A stretch of DNA of 64,000 bases from Streptomyces albofaciens JCM 4342 (GTDB lineage Bacteria; Actinomycetota; Actinomycetes; Streptomycetales; Streptomycetaceae): the NCBI RefSeq assembly GCF_008634025.1, contig NZ_PDCM01000001.1, positions 1,163,501 through 1,227,500 of the forward strand, read 5' to 3'. The translations under genes were made by a program, and so were the position numbers. Shown in pieces: positions 9,290-16,296 of the stretch. How positions within the stretch are numbered: the stretch's first letter is position 1; every line of letters starts with the position of its first letter. The notes below the pieces were generated by a model. The model saw only the letters and a program-made list of their open reading frames with translations. It was not told the DNA's origin and did no database searches.

Positions 9290-10462
9290 TTGGCGGGAAC
9301 CGCTGATTTCGATCTGTACCGGACGTCCGAGGAGCACGACATGCTCCGCGAGTCGGTGCGCTCGCTCGCCGAGGCGAAGATCGCCCCGTTCGCCGCCGAG
9401 GTGGACGAGCAGGCCCGCTTCCCGCAGGAGGCCCGGGACGCGCTGACCCTCAACGACCTGCACGCCGTGCACGTCCCGGAGGCGTACGGCGGCGCCGGCG
9501 CGGACGCGCTGGCCACCGTCATCGTCATCGAGGAGGTCGCCCGGGTCTGCGCCTCCTCCTCGCTGATCCCGGCCGTCAACAAGCTCGGCTCCCTCCCGGT
9601 CATCCTCTCCGGCTCCGAGGAGCTGAAGAAGAAGTACCTGGGCCCGCTCGCCAAGGGCGACGCGATGTTCTCGTACTGCCTGAGCGAGCCGGACGCGGGC
9701 TCCGACGCCGCCGGCATGAAGACCAAGGCCGTACGCGACGGCGACCACTACGTCCTCAACGGCGTCAAGCGCTGGATCACCAACGCCGGCGTCAGCGAGT
9801 ACTACACGGTCATGGCCGTGACCGACCCCGAGAAGCGCTCCAAGGGCATCAGCGCCTTCGTCGTCGAGAAGGGCGACGAGGGCGTCTCCTTCGGCGCCCC
9901 GGAGAAGAAGCTCGGCATCAAGGGCTCCCCGACCCGCGAGGTCTACCTCGACAACGTCCGCATCCCCGCCGACCGCATGATCGGCGCGGAGGGCACCGGC
10001 TTCGCCACCGCCATGAAGACCCTGGACCACACCCGCATCACCATCGCGGCCCAGGCCCTCGGCATCGCCCAGGGCGCCCTCGACTACGCCAAGGGCTACG
10101 TCCAGGAGCGCAAGCAGTTCGGCAAGCCGATCGGCGACTTCCAGGGCGTGCAGTTCATGCTCGCCGACATGGCCATGAAGCTGGAGGCCGCCCGCCAGCT
10201 CACCTACGCCGCCGCCGCCCGCTCCGAGCGCATCTCCGCCGGCGGCAAGGACGAGGACCTCACCTTCTTCGGCGCCGCCGCCAAGTGCTACGCCTCCGAC
10301 GCCGCCATGGAAATCACCACCGACGCGGTCCAGCTCCTCGGCGGCTACGGCTACACCCGCGACTACCCGCTGGAGCGCATGATGCGCGACGCCAAGATCA
10401 CGCAGATCTACGAGGGGACGAATCAGGTGCAGCGGATCGTCATGGCGAGGAACCTGCCGTAA
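9290..10462 (+). CDS. Acyl-CoA dehydrogenase (FadE25-like), 3' end used as attachment site
   Basis: FAD flavoenzyme of 390 residues that introduces the alpha-beta double bond in acyl-CoA. Motifs: YCLSEPDAGSDA and WITNAG (flavin and substrate site), LGIKGSPTREV, RKQFGKPI, and C-terminal QLLGGYGYTRDYPLERMMRDAKI followed by IYEGTNQVQR, which carries the catalytic glutamate. A TTG start at 9290 is supported by AGGGGAG about ten bases upstream and matches the family N-terminus. Neighbourhood with purE/purK parallels mycobacterial fadE25. A mobile element is inserted at the 3' end, and the final codons here are probably element-derived but encode the same residues as the displaced copy at 15019-15082. 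Confidence 0.95.
   Translation: MAGTADFDLYRTSEEHDMLRESVRSLAEAKIAPFAAEVDEQARFPQEARDALTLNDLHAVHVPEAYGGAGADALATVIVIEEVARVCASSSLIPAVNKLGSLPVILSGSEELKKKYLGPLAKGDAMFSYCLSEPDAGSDAAGMKTKAVRDGDHYVLNGVKRWITNAGVSEYYTVMAVTDPEKRSKGISAFVVEKGDEGVSFGAPEKKLGIKGSPTREVYLDNVRIPADRMIGAEGTGFATAMKTLDHTRITIAAQALGIAQGALDYAKGYVQERKQFGKPIGDFQGVQFMLADMAMKLEAARQLTYAAAARSERISAGGKDEDLTFFGAAAKCYASDAAMEITTDAVQLLGGYGYTRDYPLERMMRDAKITQIYEGTNQVQRIVMARNLP
10399..10462 (+). repeat. attL: left copy of the 64-bp attachment repeat
   Basis: Pairs with 15019-15082: 59 of 64 bases identical, all five differences synonymous, with an uninterrupted identical core at 10424-10446 (23 bases). Strand exchange most simply occurred in that core. 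Bases to its right here would be from the element, and those to its left from the chromosome. Confidence 0.88.
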
Positions 10463-10545
10463 CTGGGTTTTCGCAGGTCAGCGGCCATTTTCGATGGCTC
10501 GCGGGCTGTGATCGGCTTCCGGTCCGTTCGGGTCCGTTTCGGGCC

Positions 10546-10571
10546 GATCATGGGCGTCATGCTGGGGAAAT
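10546..10571 (+). repeat. Candidate integrase arm-type site, left
   Basis: A 26-base segment beginning GATCATGGGC and ending TGCTGGGGAAAT recurs with one gap and three changes at 14945-14969. Each copy lies 50-100 bases inside its end of the element. Paired inside-end repeats of this kind are typical of integrase arm-binding sites; here that is inference. Confidence 0.5.
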
Positions 10572-10620
10572 CCTGGGCTGACGCTGGACGGGAAACCGCC
10601 TCTCACCTGCATAAACGCAA

Positions 10621-10647
10621 CGGCCCCCGGCACTCTGCCGGGGGCCG
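10621..10647. terminator. Terminator hairpin just inside attL
   Basis: Perfect 12-bp stem (10621-10632 with 10636-10647) and a 3-base loop. It would end the dehydrogenase transcript now that the native terminators are displaced to 15.1 kb, and also the integrase transcript coming from the right. Confidence 0.8.
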
Positions 10648-10662
10648 TTCGTATGGGCTCTG

Positions 10663-11630
10663 TCAGGCGACTTCGGCCTGTGCCTCTGTGGGGTCGTCCG
10701 CCCCGGGCGTCAGCATCGTGGCGATGGCCGCCAGCCCGCGCTGCTCGGCTCCCTCAAAGATGTAGTGGTAGTGCTCGCGCAACACATCCGTACTGCTGTG
10801 ACCTATCCAGTCGGCCACATCGTTCTCAGGGACGCCCGCGTACAGGAGCCGCGATCCGTAGTAGTGCCGCATGGAGTGTGGCTTGCAGTACGTCACCTCC
10901 CCCCTGGGACAGAGCCACCATCCAGATCTGCCGGTAGAAGTACGACGCGTACAGGTACCCGGTGCGCGACACGTTGGGGAACAACAGGTGCTCCGGCCCT
11001 CACACCGTGGTTCTTGATGTGTCGCCGAAGCTCGAAGGCAACGTTGGGCGGGAGTGGCACCACGCGGCCGGGCTCTTCCTCGTCGTGGGCCTTGATGTGC
11101 CGCCGCTGTAGCGCGCTGCTCTTGCCGGACTCCGTTTCGCCGTCCTCCGCGATCTGGAAGCCAACGCGCAGAACTTCGGCTTTGAAGTCGATCTGATCCC
11201 GAGAGACGGCCATGGCCTCACCGATACGGAGCCCGCAACCGGCCATCAGCCACAGCTTTGCGCGGTACCGGGGTGGGGCGCCGTCGAGCGCAGCCAGAAC
11301 TTCCCGCGTTGTGAGCCGTCGTGCCTTGCTCTTGTGCTCGCGGATCTCCTTGGCACGACTGCCCGCGTGCTTGATCTTCTTGCACGGGTTGCGGCCGATG
11401 ATCTCGTTGACAACGGCCCAGTCCATCATCCCGGAGAAGAACGAGAACCGCTGACGCCGCGTCCGTGCGGACAGCTTGCGGTCCGTCTCCATCCACAAGA
11501 GCCACTGCTCAATGTCCGCCACCTTCAGGGACACGATCGAGCGCGCCTTGAAGAACGGCTCAATGGTCGTGTTCAGGATCGAGCGGTACTGCTTCTTGGT
11601 GCTGTCTCCAGCTTCCTTTGATTGGTCCAC
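10663..11630 (-). pseudogene. Tyrosine-recombinase integrase, two frameshifts
   Basis: Site-specific integrase of the element. The upstream piece (11630 to about 11000) has the SAM-like core-binding region (STKKQYRSILNTTIEPFF) and the first catalytic arginine in AGCGLRIGEA. The terminal piece (10896-10663) has HSMRHYYGSRLL (His and Arg), GHSS, and the nucleophilic Tyr in REHYHYIF. A short stretch between them (LLFPNVSRTGYLYASYFY) lies in the third frame. Two +1 shifts, near 10993 in a GG and near 10912 in a run of six G, break the gene. Both could be base-calling errors in G-runs or true mutations. The GTG at 11630 follows an in-frame stop, so an N-terminal arm-binding domain is missing or lost. 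Confidence 0.85.
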
Positions 11631-11703
11631 TGCTCCCGACCGCTGTCACAGGCTCGCTCGACGCCAATCCCTTCCGAGCACTCCTCTAACCAACCAACAA
11701 AGC

Positions 11704-11732
11704 GAGCCCCGGCCCATCTCTGGCCGGGGCTC
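11704..11732. terminator. Terminator hairpin upstream of the integrase
   Basis: Perfect 11-bp GC-rich stem, 11704-11714 with 11722-11732, followed by TTTC on the plus strand. On the minus strand it lies between the small Cys-rich gene and the integrase, where it would separate their transcription. Confidence 0.75.
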
Positions 11733-11748
11733 TTTCGTTGCTTCGGCC

Positions 11749-11970
11749 CTACTCCGCTCGTTCGACCAGGGCGACCGATGTGCACAGGCGTCGGAACCGG
11801 GCGTGCCCCGTTCGGCCGGCATGGCTCATGCACTGCACATCGACGGTCGCGCCGTCCGACGCAGGCTTAGCCTCCCAGGCGCACGTCAGGCACTTCGCCT
11901 CGAACGTCACCTCTGTGTCCGGCTGCTGAGTGATCCGGTGCTTCGTATACCGCAGGATCGAACGAGGCAT
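11749..11970 (-). CDS. Small Cys/His protein, DUF7848-like
   Basis: A 73-residue protein with CLTCAWEA followed by CMSHAGRTGH and a C-terminal FRRLCTSVALVERAE. This is the pattern of a small family common on Streptomyces plasmids, phages and integrative elements (DUF7848-like as I recall it). The Cys and His residues could bind one metal ion. It lies 18 bases downstream of the 156-residue gene on the same strand. Function is unknown. Confidence 0.65.
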   Translation of the reverse strand: MPRSILRYTKHRITQQPDTEVTFEAKCLTCAWEAKPASDGATVDVQCMSHAGRTGHARFRRLCTSVALVERAE

Positions 11971-11988
11971 CGTGGTGCGCTCCCCCCA

Positions 11989-12459
11989 TCAGGCGCGGAC
12001 GGTCGGGCAGGCAAGGTCCGGTGCGGCGCGGTTCGGGGAGCAGGTCACCAGAGCTATAGACAGAAATGCGGGCCTCTCCAGGTAGAAGCCGTGGGACACG
12101 TCTCCACCCCAACCCAGCCGATCGGCAGCGGAGTAGACCAGCAGCGCTAGCCGCGTACTGTCGCGGTCCGACTCGCAGGCGAACCGGGGTGCGTACTCCG
12201 CCAGTCGTTGCCCGAGCCATTCCGCCGCTTCCTTCGGCTCCTCCCAGGTGCCGCGCACGAGCTTCGCGGGCTTGATCAGCCAGTGGGCCGTTTCCAGCGG
12301 TGGCAGGTCCACGGTTGGGAACTCCGCCTTCACTTCCTTGTACCTCGCGAACAGCTCCGGCTTATCGGCCGGAGGAGGGTCAGGATGCGGGGGCCGTCTC
12401 AGCGCCTCGTCATCGAACCGTTGCTTGGAGCCGGTCCACAGATAGCCGTGGTGGTGCAA
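11989..12459 (-). CDS. Hypothetical protein (156 aa) in the element
   Basis: Not recognised. A soluble, acidic, Pro-rich protein (PPHPDPPPADKPELF near residue 24) with a middle part rich in Trp and Leu and an aliphatic segment STRLALLVYSAADRLGWGGDVSHGFYL cut here for length. No membrane segment, no Cys pairs, no nucleotide-binding motif. Codon usage is that of a real gene but less GC-extreme than the core. It lies in line with the small Cys/His gene downstream and the DUF397 gene upstream. Confidence 0.6.
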   Translation of the reverse strand: MHHHGYLWTGSKQRFDDEALRRPPHPDPPPADKPELFARYKEVKAEFPTVDLPPLETAHWLIKPAKLVRGTWEEPKEAAEWLGQRLAEYAPRFACESDRDSTRLALLVYSAADRLGWGGDVSHGFYLERPAFLSIALVTCSPNRAAPDLACPTVRA

Positions 12460-12551
12460 CTGTCGTCCCGTTCAGAGCAGGAAGAAGAGGGGCGCCCGAC
12501 CGGCCCTGCCTCTCGGGGATGAGCCAGGACCGGGGGCGCCAGGGATGGCCG

Positions 12552-12782
12552 TCAGGCAGACAGGCCGAAGCGGGCCGGGTCGATACCGGCCGCGTCCAAC
12601 TCGGCAGTGGTGAAACGCAACGGCTCCGCACCGGGCCGCTTGCTGTCGCCCAACGCCCACGCGTTGGGGCCGATCTTGGCCAGCGTGGCGCAGGACTCGC
12701 CGTCGGGGTGTGTGTTGCCCCCGCACGCCTTGAGGAACGTGACACCGTCGATGGGCAGGCTGTACAGGTCGGTTCCGGGCAT
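12552..12782 (-). CDS. DUF397-domain protein (BldB-like family)
   Basis: A 76-residue protein with the DUF397 pattern: Cys-Gly and Asn near the start, ESCATLA, WALGDSKRPG, then EPLRFTTAELDA. DUF397 proteins pair with XRE/DUF5753 regulators in streptomycetes (WhiJ/BldB-like sets, also described as Scr1-type toxin-antitoxin pairs). ATG at 12782 is preferred over an in-frame TTG at 12806 because AGAAAGG lies just upstream. It sits in the XRE cassette of the integrated element, downstream of the 104-residue gene. Whether it acts as toxin or modulator is not known. Confidence 0.8.
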   Translation of the reverse strand: MPGTDLYSLPIDGVTFLKACGGNTHPDGESCATLAKIGPNAWALGDSKRPGAEPLRFTTAELDAAGIDPARFGLSA

Positions 12783-12820
12783 AGGTGTGCCTTTCTGTGA
12801 GATCAATGCTGGGGGCAGAC

Positions 12821-13135
12821 TCAGAGCTGGTACTGATCCGACTTCGACACGAACACGACACCCGGGCCAAGAGCCGTTGCGCTCTCCCGAAAGATCTCGT
12901 GCAGTATCGACCTGGAGTTGTCCCGCATCGCGTTGGTCAGGTTGTCGTCCAGTAAGGCCGCCTCAGACAGGAGCAGAATCATTTCCGTGTCTGCCATAAG
13001 CCGACCGTTCTTCGTCAGCCACACAGGGATGCGAATGTTCCCATCATCATCCCGGTATGCCGGACGGCTTGGGATCGGGTCCATCCGCCAACCCAGCGGG
13101 GCCTTCTGACGGTCACTCTTCGGTTCGGTCGGCAT
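12821..13135 (-). CDS. Hypothetical protein (104 aa), first cargo gene behind an operator-like repeat
   Basis: Not recognised. ATG at 13135 gives 104 residues with no membrane segment. N-terminal half has WRMDPIPSRPAYRDDDG and VWLTKNGRLMADTEM; the rest is helical and Leu/Asp rich. Its start lies 40 bases downstream of the operator-like 14-mer at 13175-13188, so it probably has its own regulated promoter and is co-transcribed with the DUF397 gene 38 bases further on. The longer open frame to 13228 would run through the end of the XRE gene and is not favoured. Confidence 0.6.
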   Translation of the reverse strand: MPTEPKSDRQKAPLGWRMDPIPSRPAYRDDDGNIRIPVWLTKNGRLMADTEMILLLSEAALLDDNLTNAMRDNSRSILHEIFRESATALGPGVVFVSKSDQYQL

Positions 13136-13173
13136 GAGTACATCCTCGGGCCGCAGGCGAGGGACCTCTAGTG

Positions 13174-14016
13174 CTATTTGCGTTGTCGGGTAAAGATCCC
13201 GGACCACTCGTTCAGGAGTTCTCGGCACTCGTCTCCGAACACTGCGTACGACTCGTACCTCTCGAATTCCTCGCGGTATGCGTTCACGTCACGATGGTCC
13301 CGCAGGACCAATGCGCCGGTGCCGGTTTCCACGGTGGCTAGTCGCCGGTCGTATACCGTGAAAGTATTCAGCGGCATCTCTGAAATGTGGCCTGCCAAGG
13401 GGATGACCCCAAGTCGAACACTAGGAATTCGAGATACCGAAGTCAGTCGGTCGAGCTGCATTGCCATGGCGAGAGGTGGCAGTAAGGGCCAGCGAACGGC
13501 CTGTTCCGTCAGCAGGAACGTAAACGACTTTGACGAGTCGTAGAGGACGCTCTGGCGTTCCAGTTTCTTCGCAATGGTCTTGGACTGGTCTCCGGGAGTG
13601 TCCGCGATGCTGGCACGCACGTACTCCGGCGTAGCAAGTAGCCCTGTGATCGCCGAGAGCAGGAAGAATCGGAACTCTGTTGTGACCGTTTCGATCCTGG
13701 CTAGCTCGTTCTGCTTCTTATCAAGACCCCGGCGCCGCGAAGACCAATGGTCCTGCCACTCGGTGTTCGCGGTGCGAACCAGTTCGAGGATCTGCGAGGC
13801 TGCCGGATCATCGGTCCCAAGCGCTTCAAGGATCAGCTCTACGTCGACAATGGCGGGACTCAGTTTCCCGCTCTCCATGTTGCTGACCTTGGTTTGTGAC
13901 ATGTTGCAGCGGCGAGCGAGCCAGGTCTGAGTCTTCCCGGCTCGCTTGCGCAGGCTTCGCAATGCTTCCGCTAGGTCCGACCTGGACTGACCTAGCCGTT
14001 CAGGCTCAAAACTCAA
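13174..14016 (-). CDS. XRE-family regulator with DUF5753 domain (WhiJ-like)
   Basis: Transcription factor of 280 residues. The N-terminal helix-turn-helix lies near residues 13-70 (SLRKRAGKTQTWLARRC, NMSQTKVSNMESGK). The C-terminal DUF5753 region from about 100 (VLYDSSKSFTFLLTEQAVRW, IPLAGH, NTFTVYDRRLATVETGTGALVLRD) is typical of the streptomycete WhiJ-like family. It overlaps the DUF6879 gene upstream by 11 bases, so it is translationally coupled. A 14-base sequence occurs both before this operon (14810-14823) and right at its stop codon (13175-13188), suggesting it regulates itself and the downstream genes. Confidence 0.88.
   Translation of the reverse strand: MSFEPERLGQSRSDLAEALRSLRKRAGKTQTWLARRCNMSQTKVSNMESGKLSPAIVDVELILEALGTDDPAASQILELVRTANTEWQDHWSSRRRGLDKKQNELARIETVTTEFRFFLLSAITGLLATPEYVRASIADTPGDQSKTIAKKLERQSVLYDSSKSFTFLLTEQAVRWPLLPPLAMAMQLDRLTSVSRIPSVRLGVIPLAGHISEMPLNTFTVYDRRLATVETGTGALVLRDHRDVNAYREEFERYESYAVFGDECRELLNEWSGIFTRQRK
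13175..13188 (-). promoter_or_regulatory. Operator-like 14-mer, copy B
   Basis: Minus strand reads CGACAACGCAAATA, identical to 14810-14823, with TTTA six bases upstream in both copies. It lies 40 bases ahead of the 104-residue gene. Probable binding site of the adjacent XRE protein. Confidence 0.55.
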
Positions 14017-14530
14017 GACCCTTCACGAACTCCTCGAAGGGCACGGACTCAGCTACCGCGATTCGCTGGTATTCGATGAACTGGGCCACGTCGCCCTCGA
14101 ATACCTCGCGGTTGATCTGCTTCCCGTCAGGCTCATAGTTCATGAGCACGACTTCCGACTGGTCGAACATCCAGAAGTCTTGAACCCCCTCAAGAGGGTT
14201 GGTTCTGTCGGTCACGTCAAGAATTCGGATCTGCTCCCCAGCCAAGAGGTGCGGCCGGTAGTACTGGGAGAACTCGAACCGCAGGTACTCAGACAGAGGC
14301 CGAGTGACGATGTGGACGCGTCCTTGAACGCGCCCCTCCGTGACCTGTCTGCGGAGCCGGTTTGTGTACTCGTTGTGGACCGTTGCCGGGTCGATACGCG
14401 CGCCGTCACGGAACGCCTGAAGCTCCTCGGCTTCCTGCGGCATGAGGTACTGCGGCAGGGTCTCAAGACGCCATGCTTCCCGCCGGAAGCCCTCGAAGCG
14501 TGCGGCCCACTCCTCACCAGCCAAGAGCAC
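14006..14530 (-). CDS. DUF6879-family protein
   Basis: A 174-residue protein of a family found almost always beside XRE/DUF5753 regulators in streptomycetes. Typical features: basic N-terminal third, RRQVTEGRVQGRVHIVTRPL, YLRFEFSQYYRPHLLAGEQIRIL and DFWMFDQSEVVLMNYEPDG. GTG start at 14530 overlaps the upstream 69-residue gene by 17 bases, and its 3' end overlaps the XRE gene. Role is unknown. It shares architecture with the second DUF6879 gene at 17375-17905 (RVVSEPVTDYIRYEHAGTPV, QVRWLPR, CWVFDGRAVLFNHF), so the two operons are paralogous. Confidence 0.8.
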   Translation of the reverse strand: MLLAGEEWAARFEGFRREAWRLETLPQYLMPQEAEELQAFRDGARIDPATVHNEYTNRLRRQVTEGRVQGRVHIVTRPLSEYLRFEFSQYYRPHLLAGEQIRILDVTDRTNPLEGVQDFWMFDQSEVVLMNYEPDGKQINREVFEGDVAQFIEYQRIAVAESVPFEEFVKGLEF

Positions 14531-14723
14531 GGACAGCCTCCCTCAGAACGTCTTCGGGGATCTCGACAAGCCCTTCCCCCTCCGGGGGCTGGAATGCCTT
14601 GGACACGTCGCCCTGGACGACGATGGAGCCGGAAGCGGTGCGGTAGACGTTCGGGCAGTCGTCCTTGCCGCACGGCCCCCCGTTGCCGTTCCCGGTGAGT
14701 CGGGTCAATTCCTCACGAGCCAT
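14514..14723 (-). CDS. Small protein (69 aa), first gene of the DUF6879-XRE operon
   Basis: ATG at 14723 gives 69 residues: an N-terminal LTRLTGNGNGGPCGKDDCPNV segment (two Cys, quoted part ends there for brevity), then YRTASGSIVVQGD and an acidic tail ending AVRALGW. Proteins of this kind commonly precede DUF6879 genes. It is the first gene after the operator-like copy A and overlaps the next gene by 17 bases. Function unknown. Confidence 0.7.
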   Translation of the reverse strand: MAREELTRLTGNGNGGPCGKDDCPNVYRTASGSIVVQGDVSKAFQPPEGEGLVEIPEDVLREAVRALGW

Positions 14724-14809
14724 GGTGAAGCCCCCTGTCCCCGCCCCCTTGTGGGGCGGCTCCACGACCGTACGGAGGGCGTGCCACGCCGTCCATGCGG
14801 TCACGCCAA

Positions 14810-14823
14810 TATTTGCGTTGTCG
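14810..14823 (-). promoter_or_regulatory. Operator-like 14-mer, copy A
   Basis: Minus strand CGACAACGCAAATA, 87 bases upstream of the 69-residue gene; exact repeat of 13175-13188. Including the flank, TGCGACAACGCA forms a 4+4 inverted repeat here. Confidence 0.55.
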
Positions 14824-14944
14824 CATAAAACTGTGGTGCTCGCCCACCGCCGGAGGCGGCTTTGGGTATGGCGTGGCAGGCTCATGTGAGCAACGCATGA
14901 CCAGCAGGAGGGGCCGAGGGAGGTCCCGAGGGGGTCAGCTTGGT

Positions 14945-14969
14945 GATCATGGGCAAGTGCTGGGGAAAT
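14945..14969 (+). repeat. Candidate integrase arm-type site, right
   Basis: Partner of 10546-10571 in the same orientation, about 50 bases inside attR. Confidence 0.5.
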
Positions 14970-15018
14970 ACCCCCGGAAGGGGTGTCTTCCCAGGTCAGA
15001 GCCGTGTGCGCTGTAAAG

Positions 15019-15082
15019 CACGCAGATCTATGAGGGGACGAACCAGGTGCAGCGGATCGTCATGGCCCGGAATCTGCCGTAA
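15019..15082 (+). repeat. attR: displaced end of the acyl-CoA dehydrogenase gene
   Basis: Second copy of the 64-base attachment repeat. It still encodes the last twenty residues and stop of the dehydrogenase but has no gene body in front of it. The two native terminator hairpins follow. Confidence 0.88.
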
Positions 15083-15102
15083 GGGGGTCGGGGGGTGAGC
15101 GT

Positions 15103-15122
15103 CCCGGTCCTTTCGGACCGGG
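15103..15122. terminator. Native dehydrogenase terminator 1 (displaced)
   Basis: 8-bp stem, 15103-15110 with 15115-15122, TTTC loop, 21 bases after the displaced stop codon. Confidence 0.7.
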
Positions 15123-15153
15123 GTGTTCATCCTGTGACGCACCTTCCTGAGCG

Positions 15154-15175
15154 GCCCCCGTCGCGCTGCGGGGGC
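15154..15175. terminator. Terminator hairpin 2, between convergent genes
   Basis: 7-bp GC stem, 15154-15160 with 15169-15175, followed by TTCCC. It lies just past the stop of the methyltransferase gene, so it can serve both directions. Confidence 0.6.
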
Positions 15176-15189
15176 TTCCCGTTGCCCGG

Positions 15190-16290
15190 CTACGGCCGGC
15201 TCACGACGTTTCGTGGGTCGTCGAGCCATATCCGCTGGCCGTCCCGGTCGGCCGACAAGCCGAACCGCGACCGTTCGGGCCGCCCCAGGCCGTGCCACCG
15301 GCGGAACGCCCCGCGCACCTCGTCCCACAGCGCCCGCGGCCCGTACTCCTCCACCTCGTACGTCGCCGCGTCAGGTGCGTACTCCACGGCCGCCCAGGAC
15401 GCTCCGTCGTCGGAGAAGAACCACAAGGTGGCTTCACCACAGTCGTCGGCGTGCCACCGGTACCACGCATCGGTGACGATCAGGCCGGTGAAGAACGCCG
15501 GTGCGTCCTGGATGACGTGCTGCGGTGGGATGTCCGTCGTACTGTGTTCGCCCTCCTCCCCGGCGTACAGGTCGGCGATGCGCCCGGTCCCGGCGCGTCG
15601 GGTGCGGTCCCACATGAAGGACGGATAGCCGGAGAACGCACCCTGGGCCACCCCGTTCCGTACCTCCAGCGCGACGAACGAGCCACTGAAGAAGCTGCTG
15701 CCCCACGGGGTGACGATCCGTCCGTCCGGGCATTGCTCCAGCCACGCCGACGGGATGTCCCGCATGGTGCAGGTGCAGATGACGCGGTCGTACGGAGCGC
15801 CCTGCCGGTAGCCGTGGCGTCCGTCACCGGCAACGGCTGTCAGCCGGAACCCCGCACGCCTGAGGTTGCCCAGGGCCATGATCAGCACCGCCGGGTCGAA
15901 CTCGACACTCGTCACCCAGCTGTCGCCCAGCCGGTGGCACAGCCAGGCGGCGTGGTATCCGGTGCCGGTGCCGATCTCCAGCACCCGGTGTTCGTCCCGC
16001 ACATCGAGCAGGGCCAGCATGTCGAGCATGACCGACGGCATGGAGGAGGACGATGTGGCGAGCCGGAACCCGCCGTCCGGAGTGTCCTCGCCGTCGTTGA
16101 CCTGGGTCACGACAGGGGCGTCCGTGTAGACGGCCGCCAACCAGCTTTCAGGGTCGGCGGTGAAGTCGTGTCCCTCGAACACCCTGGGGATGAACAGTGC
16201 CCGGTCCACGGCGGCCACGGCGTCGCGCCACTCCGCGGGCAGCGGCCCCCTGCTCGCCAGCGCCGCCAACAGCTGCCGCTGTGTCGTCAT
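15190..16290 (-). CDS. PIMT-like SAM-dependent methyltransferase coupled to a small peptide gene
   Basis: A 366-residue protein. Residues ~1-200 are a protein-L-isoaspartate O-methyltransferase-type domain: N-terminal helical region with RALFIP, the SSSSMPSVMLDML segment in place of the usual active-site loop, and SAM motif I VLEIGTGTGYHAAWL (103-117). The C-terminal ~165 residues match no enzyme domain I can name and resemble the extensions of RiPP-associated PIMT homologues. ATG at 16290 lies only 6 bases after the stop of a 36-codon gene, so the two are coupled. Known relatives methylate Asp in modified peptides to form aspartimide (lanthipeptide and graspetide pathways), but no LanB, LanM or ATP-grasp enzyme is here. 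Housekeeping protein repair is the alternative; the extension and context argue against it. Confidence 0.85.
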   Translation of the reverse strand: MTTQRQLLAALASRGPLPAEWRDAVAAVDRALFIPRVFEGHDFTADPESWLAAVYTDAPVVTQVNDGEDTPDGGFRLATSSSSMPSVMLDMLALLDVRDEHRVLEIGTGTGYHAAWLCHRLGDSWVTSVEFDPAVLIMALGNLRRAGFRLTAVAGDGRHGYRQGAPYDRVICTCTMRDIPSAWLEQCPDGRIVTPWGSSFFSGSFVALEVRNGVAQGAFSGYPSFMWDRTRRAGTGRIADLYAGEEGEHSTTDIPPQHVIQDAPAFFTGLIVTDAWYRWHADDCGEATLWFFSDDGASWAAVEYAPDAATYEVEEYGPRALWDEVRGAFRRWHGLGRPERSRFGLSADRDGQRIWLDDPRNVVSRP

Positions 16291-16296
16291 CCGGTG

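Larger units (their letters stand above)
10399..15082. mobile_element. Integrated element (~4.6 kb) at the 3' end of the acyl-CoA dehydrogenase gene
   Basis: Bounded by two direct copies, offset by 4620 bases, of the last 64 bases of the dehydrogenase gene. Between them lie a tyrosine integrase adjacent to the left end, an XRE/DUF5753 regulator, DUF6879 and DUF397 proteins and small unknown proteins. Base composition is visibly less GC-biased than the flanks. I find no replication initiator, FtsK/Tra transfer protein, excisionase or phage structural gene, so this looks like a small or decayed actinomycete integrative element rather than a complete AICE or prophage. Attachment in a protein-coding 3' end rather than in a tRNA gene is less usual. 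Confidence 0.88.

Noticed and set aside
10399..10462. A tRNA gene as attachment site
   Set aside because: The repeated sequence is the coding 3' end of the acyl-CoA dehydrogenase and has no cloverleaf.
12208..12522. Plus-strand open frames within the element
   Set aside because: They overlap better minus-strand genes and have no family resemblance.
14795..15016. Possible excisionase gene near attR
   Set aside because: The open frame has poor codon bias and no helix-turn-helix similarity to Xis proteins.
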